In this document: positions 56,127 to 64,000 of the stretch, piece after piece
Position numbering within the stretch: the first letter of the stretch is position 1
Layout: each line of letters opens with the position of its first letter
Translations under genes and position numbers: made by a program
Assembly (NCBI RefSeq): GCF_030272615.1
Contig: NC_081410.1
Coordinates: 112,606,433 to 112,670,432 of the forward strand
Direction of reading: 5' to 3'
Length of the DNA: 64,000 bases
Source: Cryptomeria japonica
Taxonomy: Eukaryota; Streptophyta; Pinopsida; Cupressales; Cupressaceae
Notes under the pieces: model-generated
Seen by the model: the letters and a program-made list of their open reading frames with translations, nothing else
Database searches by the model: none
Told to the model about the DNA's origin: nothing

Positions 56127-56419
56127 ATCTTGATGATGATATAGATGAAAATGTTATTCATGATGAAAATGTTACTCATGTTCATTCTGATAGTGAATAT
56201 GAATATGTTGATGTTGATAACCATTTATCTAACGAATTTTCTAAAGCACTTATCCTAGCTCCTAGACAAGAACACCGTGGCTTGGGATATGAACATAGCC
56301 CTTGTTTGGATCTTGTGATAGCTCCATCTGCTGTGTGGGATTTTCCTCCTCTAGCGTGTTTCCTACCTTCCCGAAATATTGATCAGCAAGATCGGGGGGT
56401 AGATGACGTGTTGGACTAG
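56078..56419 (+). pseudogene. Frameshifted C-terminal tail of the Gag-protease protein
   Basis: After a single-base shift near 56010, the other frame continues with proline-rich sequence and then an acidic segment (INLDDDIDENVIHDENVTHV) and HRGLGYEHSPCLDLV. It ends at TAG 56417-56419. The change from open frame to open frame without a gap shows it was once one protein. Confidence 0.65.
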
Positions 56420-57153
56420 TTTCATTAGCATAGTAGACTCTCTCCTCCTCTCTTGATCTCTTTTGTTACTTCTTCTATGTGTTATTCTCATTCTTCTATC
56501 TGTTGTCCTTAGTGTTGTCTACTTGAGGACGATGCAAAACATTGAGATCTCTTTTGGTCTCTCTCATGTTGACTCAAAAGACACATGTGTTCCCTTCTTC
56601 TAGGTGACCTTCCTTGATTGGGGAATGAAGAACAATTATGCATACATACATATGATATACATGAATTATCATACAGCATACTGACCCCGAGGAAAGCGAA
56701 GTCACCTCGTGCTTTGTGTTTTGTGTCTATTATCCTTGGGCTTGTCTCGCACTTGGGGGCTAAATCCTTGTGATAACGTGCTCCTTTCTCATTTCTTATA
56801 TGTATCACTACCTTAAAGCAATCACCCCTGGTGAGGCGTGTGTGATCGCTTTAACGTAGGGGGGCATACATCCCGTTCATATCTTTTCAAGATACTTAAA
56901 AATTTCTTGACAAATTTAGCTTTGCCTTGAAATTTTTTGATATCTTTCTTACATGACTCATAGTGAGGGAACCTTACTACTAACAGTCATGGTTCTCCCT
57001 CGTGATATTCCCTTTTACTTTGTCAATTGAATTCGTAAGATCCTTAGTCCACTGGGGGCTTGGTGTATCTTGCCTCCTTGACGTGGTGAAAGTTTTTCAA
57101 TGTTGTTTCCTTGTACTTTACCGAAAGTATGAGCGTACGCTTATACTCCCGCT
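56420..57153 (+). other. Non-coding 3' interior of the gag-only Gypsy element
   Basis: No RT, RNase H or integrase similarity in any frame. Pyrimidine-rich blocks near 56437-56510 and a GATCGCTTTAACGTAGGGGGG segment near 56850 are visible but unexplained. Confidence 0.6.
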
Positions 57154-57168
57154 AAAGTGGGGGCTAAA
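57154..57168 (+). promoter_or_regulatory. Polypurine tract of the gag-only Gypsy element
   Basis: AAAGTGGGGGCTAAA immediately precedes the 3' LTR start TGTAG. Confidence 0.75.
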
Positions 57169-58363
57169 TGTAGTGTCCTAAAATTGCGACACTTGCAATT
57201 TCGACTGCATTTGGGTCTTCACGATGGCGGCGCAACGTTGAACCTGAATGGAGACCCCGAAACCTATTTACGACACCAAAAACTGCATTTTTCAGCACCC
57301 TGGCCTGATCCCTCCTTGCACCCTGCTGTCCCGGGAGGTGGGACCATGGCGCCCAGCGCCCTGGTCCCTGGCCCTATTTTGGGCCCGGTCTCTTTTGGGC
57401 ATCGGGTCTTTAAGTTTGCAAATTGGAAAATAATGTTTCTAGGTCAGCCTAAGGTCAGAAAAATCAGTCTATCAGCCCTAATTGACAAGTATATAAACTA
57501 CATTTCCCCTCTCAAAAGGAGGAGGATATATGTAGGAAAAAGGCGGAAGCAATATTCAAACATTAAAACATTCAAGCATTCAAGCATTCCTTCAAGCAAT
57601 TGAGCATTCTAAGTCTCCATTCAAGGCTAAGTGTTGCATTCAAGACAAGGATTCAACCATTGAAGAGGAGATCACATACAACATACAACATACTACATAC
57701 ATTACACCTTCGCATGTAAGAATACAAACATTCTTACAACAAGGTATCAGTACTTGTTTACATTACAAACATTTACATTTACAGCATTCTCATTTCTTGG
57801 TTAATTCCAAAACCGGGGTTTGACCTAAAGGCAAACCCCTAATCCCTAACCCCCCAATCGTCCTCTCTTTTTTGTGTGTAGGTTGCAGGTACGCGGCTGT
57901 AATTGAAGATCTGGAATCCTTGTGCAGAGACGAACAGATCCCCCTTCGTTTCGCGGATTTTTCGGAGGACCGTGTGCACGTCAGGCGCCATCGTCCCGTC
58001 AACTTTCGCTCAAATTTGCAAAACAGCACCGTCTCGACATTTTACTGCTAATTCCAGGTTCGCAGCTTCATCCCATATCCCTATCTTTGTTTATAAGCGA
58101 ATCTTTCCTACTTTACATGCATTCCTAGTTCAATCTTTCTATCTACATTCTTTACAAAAGAGGGTATCCTTGATGTCTTAACCCTTGAAACTCATTTAGA
58201 ATCCAATCTTGCATTGCGTGGGATTGGATCTTGTGGGTTTCAACCCCTCTTTTGAATGTAAAGTCTCCCCTAAGTGAAAACCATCAACCCTAGTGACTCT
58301 CCCTTCTCTCTCCTTGGAGTTGGGGAGGGGAGAACAACTAGGGTTCGATTTTTCCACTTTACA
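57169..58363 (+). repeat. 3' LTR of the gag-only Gypsy element
   Basis: 1,195 bp, same length as the 5' LTR with about 21 substitutions (roughly 1.8 %) and no indel. Followed by target duplication GTGGC. Confidence 0.92.
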
Positions 58364-58368
58364 GTGGC

Positions 58369-60560
58369 ACACAGTCGTCAACTCTCTGCCTGAAAGACTG
58401 CCCATTAGAAAATCTCGCGACCTAGCGACAAGCCCTTACGACTCTATCTCCAACTCGCAAGCTAAAAATGCTAAGCCTTCATAACCTCAAGATCTAGCGA
58501 CTGAGGGAAACTGAACCGCCACTCGCGAATTCTCGACCACAAAATGTTAAGTCCTTGTCACCACAACGACTTGGAGATAGTGGTAACTTTAACCCTTGTT
58601 GCATACTCGCCAACATAAAATTGTTTATCTCTTAACCGCTAGAACTTCACTCGCAAGCTCGCGGCTTGATCAGGTCTTTAGACATTTAACTTCGCGAGCT
58701 AGCGACAACTGTGTGAAATGAGTTACTCGCTAACTCTCGCGGCTATAATGTATGACATCAGACCAACTCGAGACCTCATGACCAAAGCAATTTCATTAAC
58801 AATCTCCAGCTCGCTAACATAAAACATGATGTAAACCCAAACCAACTTGTCGCCAACTCGCGGCTTGATCATGTCTTCAGACATTTTACCTCGCGAGCAA
58901 GCCCGAAATTGAACATTTTAAATTTAATTAAATATAATTAAGTCTATAAAGCTCTTTTTCAGGAGGAAGTTTAAAATGATTAAACAGACAAAAAACAAAC
59001 CCGAAAAAGTGACACGAGTATGGTCATTGGTGACATGCCCAAAAAATGGCAGAAGTCATGGGACCCACAACATCTGACAATAGGTACCATCGTCCGTTGG
59101 ATGAGAAAAGATCAATGACTTAGGGTGGATTTCGGCCCGAATGTGGGAAGTGAATACATTTGTGAGAACTTCACCCAGAATTGAACTTTTTTAATTTAAT
59201 TAAATATAATTAAGTCTATAAAGTTGTTTTCTGGGTGGCAGTTAAAAATGATTAAACAGACTTAAAAAATAGTCCTGAAAAGTGACACGAGTATGGTGAC
59301 ATGCCCAAAAAATGGCAGATGTCATGGGACCCACGACATTTGACAAAATGGCTGAAGTACTCGAGCAAAATTTGAATTGATGCCCTTCTATTTGATTGAC
59401 GATTGCCATTCAAAACTTTTACAGAACCCGACAAACAAGTCCATGTGTCAATCCCCATCTTTAATCGCACACTCGCAACCGGTTATAACAATTTGGAAAG
59501 TAACCGGCGAGTTAGCGATAATGCTACCAAATCCTCTTATTCGCAACCTCGTAACCCCTTTTACGAATCCTCAAAGAATCTCGCGAGTGAGCGACAACCG
59601 TTGATCTTCATCAAGCCCTTCAGTCGCAACCTCGCAACAACATTTGTAATATTCTTTCTTTACCTGCGAGTTGGTGACCACTACAAATCTAACAAAATAA
59701 CGTATTTCATTGCAAGCTCGCAACTCAAAACTTAACTTGACTTAAACCCTTGCGATCCCGCGACAACAAGACACTTAACCGCCATTGCATGCTCGCAACA
59801 CTTTTTGACTTAAGACTTACAAACCTGCGAGCATGCGATGACCACAAAATCAGACCAAAACTTACCTATCTCCAGATCACAACATAAAATGCTAAACAAC
59901 TATAAAACCTACGAGCAAGCGACAAAACCAACTAAGCTGCGATACCAACCACATCACATGATCGCAAATTAAAATGACTTAACCGCGAACACCTCGCTAC
60001 CTTGCGATAACATAAAATCACACCCAGTCACAACCTCACAACATAAAATGGTCAAGTGTAAAACAACTTCTCCCAGTACTCGCAAGCTCGTGACTTAAAC
60101 TGACTTGATGATAAAGGACCTGCGAGCTAGCGATAACCATAAAATCTCAAAACTATTTATCTCTTGACTGCAGCGACCCAACAAGTACCAACAAAAATCA
60201 ATATTTTATGTTAATTACCTTCATAAACAAGTGCGAGCAGTGGCACACAGACCATTAGTGACTTACTCGCTAACTCTCGCGGCTATAATGCATGGCATCA
60301 AACCAATTCAAGACCTCGCAACCAAAGAAATTTCATTAAAAATCTCCAACTTGCTAACATAAAATGCTAACACCCCAAAAACTAGAGACCTCGCGATTTA
60401 AACCCAAACCAACACTCACTAACTCGCCACTTAAATTATTAAACATGAAATTTATCTACGAGTTAGAGATGAAACATTAAACATGTCTCATTGTCTAACC
60501 AACCGTTTGACCACACTTGACGTTGACATGGACAAATAAAGAGAGGACAACTCAGATTTT
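58369..60560. repeat. Region dense in GCGAGCTAGCGA-like motifs
   Basis: Degenerate copies of CTCGCGAGCTAGCGACAAC and AACTCGCAAGCTCGC occur on both strands throughout, often followed by CATAAAATG. It is rich in CpG compared with the rest of the window. The segment 58720-58825 recurs at 60256-60362. No coding frame supported. Its position beside a hAT gene could mean subterminal transposase-binding repeats, which is inference. Confidence 0.6.
58907..59345. repeat. Direct duplication of about 170 bp inside the motif region
   Basis: 58907-59080 and 59180-59345 share TTTAATTTAATTAAATATAA, GTGACACGAGTATGGT and ACATGCCCAAAAAATGGCAG blocks in the same order, with small indels. Confidence 0.75.
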
Positions 60561-61016
60561 CTATGCACGACAACTTCGGTTTACTAGCCAACTAAGACAA
60601 AAAACAAACACAAAACCCTAATCGCTATGAACATCATGTTAAGCATTTAATGTAGAATAGTAGAAAGGTTCTAACAGTTATGCAATATGAATAATTTTAT
60701 GGATCCTTGTGACACAAATTGTTGCATTTCATGTTCAACATAATATGGAACCGATTTACTAATAATTCAATTGTTTACTAATAATTTAATTGTTTACTAA
60801 TAATTCAGAAAATAAATTCTAATTGTTTACTAATAATTCAAATTAACAATTAAAAATATGAAACAAGTATCCATTCTGATTGACAAATTCAAGGAATACA
60901 ATATCAAAAATCATCAATGACAACTATAGTATTGCAAATTGAAATTGTAATATGACTCAAGAACTGTAGTATAATTATAAATACCTATAAACTGACTGCT
61001 AATTCACTTCAGTGAC
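60561..61016. other. AT-rich spacer downstream of the hAT gene
   Basis: Contains three short copies of ATTGTTTACTAATAATTCA near 60763-60845. No gene supported. Confidence 0.4.
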
Positions 61017-63821
61017 TCAGTCTGAGGCTTCGATATCCCAAATGGACTCAAGATCTAGAAACTGATTAGTACTAACAGGTTCATCTTCATTTTGAGTTGG
61101 GTATTCAAAAATTTCTTCGTCTTCATGCTGACTCTAAGTCTGTGATCCATCATTTGTCTCAGCACTAGCACTAGCAATAGCACCACCAACTTTTAAAGTG
61201 TTGCACAACCCTCGTCTTTCACGCATGGAATTCCAGATTGCTAGTGCCCTATCATATGGAAAATCTCTAACATTATACTGAGTTACAAACAACCTCAAGC
61301 AAGTTTCCAAATTTTTGTCTAATTTGTTTCTGATATTTGATTTCAAAAGCCCTAATGCACTGAAAACTCTCTCAACTTCCACCGACCCCAATATCATTGT
61401 TTGACATAAATCAACAAGTCTCAAATATTTTGGTATTGCAATACGCAATACGTCACTTTGATCTATCCTTTTCCAAAGCCTTGTGATTGATCCAGGTTCA
61501 AATGGATTCTCCAAGTCAACCAACTGTTATTTCATAGTCAATGCAAAGTGTTTACATTGTTTTTTAAGATGGCCTGAATTTAAAATTCCTTATATTGGTT
61601 GTCCATTGCAATATGCATCTTTTGAAAATGCCAATATCAATTCCTCTAGTTTTTTATGAAACACCTTTGCGTCATTTAGATTATCTCCAATTGAATGCCA
61701 AAATTGAGGATACACACAACCCATGGCTTCAAGTATTTCTTCTCGAGGGAATCTTTCACAAATCTCAGTTGAAAGTTCATATGCAATAGACTTCAAATTA
61801 TCACTAACAGTTTTAACAATCCTGTCAAAATATTCCTTTTTAACTGGTAGTGCTCTGCCTCGCTTGCCTGTCTTAGATTGGTGCATTGGTATCTGAAATC
61901 CTCTTACAAAGACACATAACTCATTTTTTGTATTGAAATGTAAAAAAATTTCAGCATGATTCAAATATGTAATTATCTGCCACCTAAAAAAATTTGGGCT
62001 TCGCCCTATTAGATTTGAATATAGACCATCTAGGCTCAAGCATGTCATTTTAGATAGAGTTCTATACTCATTGATATACATAGTTTTGTCTTGGGCTTTC
62101 TTAACAAGTTTGTTCATTGAATCCAACATGGGGAGAAGACTAGCTAAAGTTAACAAAGTCTCTATATCACTTAACTTATGTAAGAGATCAGGAGCTTTGT
62201 CTACTGTGAGGCGTTGCTCATACATTAGTTCGATCAAGGATTGATATTCTGTTAGAACTCGTTCTGCTGGTCCATGCAAGGAGATCCATCTGGTCTCAAC
62301 ATCCCTGAGAAGCTTGTTTCTTGTTGTTACTCCCTCAGAAAAAATCTAAAATTCTGCAAAACGTTTAGGACTTCGGAAAAAGTATGAGTGGAGCTCGTGG
62401 ACCAAATCTTCAACTTTTGACACTGTAGGGAAATTGCATACAATTCTATATGTTAAATTCATTCAATGGGCCATGCAGTGAATGCCAACCATGTATGGTG
62501 CAATACTAGTTTGTAATCTTGCACAAACACCGATCCTTTGACCTTGCATTACTGTAGCTCCAACACACACCAACTTCTTGGCAATTGTCAAGTCATCCAT
62601 ACCAGCAATTTCATTCAAAGCTTTCTTAACTTCCAAATATAAATTTTATGTTGTTGAATTGCCCCTCATTTTACGAACACAGAGTAGATGAGCTTGGTGG
62701 ACGTGTTCTTTTACAATATACACATGCATACAAACCCAAGCAGTGTTATCTACCGCAGTAACTTCATCTATGGATAACGAAATGAAATTTGACTCTTTTA
62801 CACTCTCTTGTAAATTTTGTTTTTCCACCTCAGCGAGACAGTTTGTCATTTCCCATCCAGCGTTTATTGACCAATGTGACATAGGATAGTGAGGAACATT
62901 CAAAAAAGATAATAAATTACTATATTCTAGGAAATCTTTCATAGGACGCCCTCTCGACAGAATATGAAAAATAATACTCATCCGAACAGTCTATGCTAGG
63001 TTTGCATCTTTCGCTACATGTTCAAGTCCAGCCTTGATTGTATTTCCAAATCCACTATTACCAATCATTGTCATTTTGTGGTTATGCTCTTCATATTCCG
63101 CGACATACTTAACATGAAGATATTCTTCCTTTGATTTCCATCTTACTACTGGTGTTTCCTTTCCGTCTATGATCTATTTTTCATAAACCTTACCAATATG
63201 CTTTTCTATGGTGTCAAGCTTTAGCTGCATCTTCTTCTCTCTTTTAGTTTTCCAGCTACAAATCTTACACCTGCATTCTATTGGTTGTTAATCATTGTTT
63301 GGGACTGGTTCAATGAATGGGTACTTCGCTACCCAATCAATCTTAAAACTCCTTGTCATCTCCCATTTTCGCCCTAGTTTTACTTTCCTGTTTCTTTTCT
63401 TCCTACCAACATCATCTTCAGTACTAGCATTTGCATTCAAGTGAATTATCTCATTGTATGTATCCATTAGAACATCTTCTGTCATGTCGGTAATGTCATC
63501 CTCATTTGATGCATTTAATTCAATGACAATCCCACCTTGTGGTGGTGGTGAGCTACTGTGAATGGCTTCTACAACTACAGAAGTTGATGGACCAGAAACT
63601 TTGCCAATTCCAAAGAAAGACTTTATGGTAGTATATTTAAGTTTAAGTTTTGGGAATTTTGATGGCCTCCCAATCCCTTCAGTTTCACCGCCCTGAGGAG
63701 TCTTACTCTTGTCTGACATCCCAATCCCTTCACCACCTTGAGGAGTCTCAGTCTCACCATTGTCTGACATCTCAATCCCTTCACCACCCTGAGGAGTCTC
63801 ACCCATGTCTGACTGTGACAT
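61017..63821 (-). pseudogene. hAT-superfamily transposase gene with nine nonsense codons
   Basis: From ATG 63821 to TGA 61017-61019, 935 codons stay in one frame. Internal stops are at 63290, 63176, 62993, 62648, 62465, 62348, 61592, 61529 and 61136 (first bases). The N-terminus has three ETPQGGEG-type repeats. A basic region and a CxCxxC zinc-finger-like segment (RCKICSWKTK) follow. The RNase H-like core begins with LSIDEVTAVDNTAW (first catalytic Asp). GVCARLQTS...GIHCMAH is the typical hAT CxxH site. The C-terminal dimerisation block VEVERVFSALGLLKSNIRNK is well kept. The enzyme would cut and paste hAT DNA elements in the nucleus. Terminal inverted repeats were not found; the right end probably lies outside the window. 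Confidence 0.82.
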
Positions 63822-63840
63822 CTTGAGTCTTGACCTCTCA

Positions 63841-63895
63841 CTACGAATTAAAAGTTAAAACTAATACTATCAAGTATGAAGAAATGATTACTCAC
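63841..63895 (-). other. Possible 55-nt intron in the hAT 5' UTR
   Basis: On the minus strand, TAAAG|GTGAG (donor at 63895) and TTCGTAG| (acceptor at 63841) bracket an AT-rich 55-nt stretch just upstream of the ATG. It is short for a plant intron, so this is tentative. Confidence 0.3.
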
Positions 63896-64000
63896 CTTTA
63901 TGCCTTATCAATTCTTTGAATCAGGAATCAGGAATGTCTAGATCTGTGTTGCAGGATTGTAACTCTGGCTCTCCGTCCTACAATGAACTTTGACGTTCCA

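Larger units (their letters stand above)
50596..58363 (+). mobile_element. Gypsy (Tat-like) LTR element with gag-protease only
   Basis: Two 1,195-bp LTRs (50596-51790 and 57169-58363) differ at about 21 positions. A perfect target duplication GTGGC (50591-50595 and 58364-58368) flanks them. The 5.4-kb interior encodes one long Gag plus protease-like protein but no RT, RNase H or integrase. The Gag knuckle (CxxHxxxGHxTExC) and the protease C-terminal block resemble the Tat/Ogre branch of Gypsy. It is probably mobilised in trans by autonomous relatives. Confidence 0.88.

Overview
The window looks like nuclear DNA of a seed plant with a very large, repeat-rich genome. A gymnosperm, most likely a conifer, is my inference. 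The reasons are an ordinary host gene split by an intron of about 31.35 kb, and several LTR retrotransposons with only about 1-3 % divergence between their LTRs (hand comparison). I see no rRNA, tRNA, CRISPR or prokaryotic feature.

Host gene: the only convincing cellular gene is a three-exon Mpv17/PMP22-family membrane protein on the minus strand. Exon 1 is at 44004-43855, exon 2 at 12502-12408 and exon 3 at 11871-11487. The exons join in frame to a 209-residue product. Intron 2 is 536 bp. Intron 1 is 31,352 bp and holds three complete LTR elements, all antisense to the gene: a Copia element (16922-23195), a chromodomain Gypsy element (26141-32588) and a non-autonomous Copia relative (36420-42029). 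It also holds SINE- and LINE-like remnants and an 85-bp tandem array that the first Copia element interrupts.

Left of the gene (1-11486): AT-rich intergenic DNA with old fragments, namely a Gypsy integrase remnant (2311-2649, minus), a LINE ORF2 3' end (6480-6900, minus) and a LINE-like ORF1 tail (8281-8894).

Right of the gene (44005-64000): a truncated Copia-type LTR, PBS and gag, followed by a decayed charged/coiled-coil reading frame of unknown function (45122-50132). Next is a Gypsy element that encodes gag and a protease-like domain but no RT, RNase H or integrase (50596-58363, perfect TSD). After it come about 2.2 kb rich in GCGAGCTAGCGA-like motifs. Last is a hAT transposase gene on the minus strand (63821-61017) that keeps one frame for 935 codons despite nine internal nonsense codons.

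The most unusual signal is an array of small hairpins between the pol stop codon and the polypurine tract of the two related Copia elements (21856-22322 and 40501-41125). The loops are conserved while the stems change on both arms together. This points to selected RNA or DNA structure in the 3' region of this retrotransposon lineage, including the young non-autonomous member that has lost its coding capacity.
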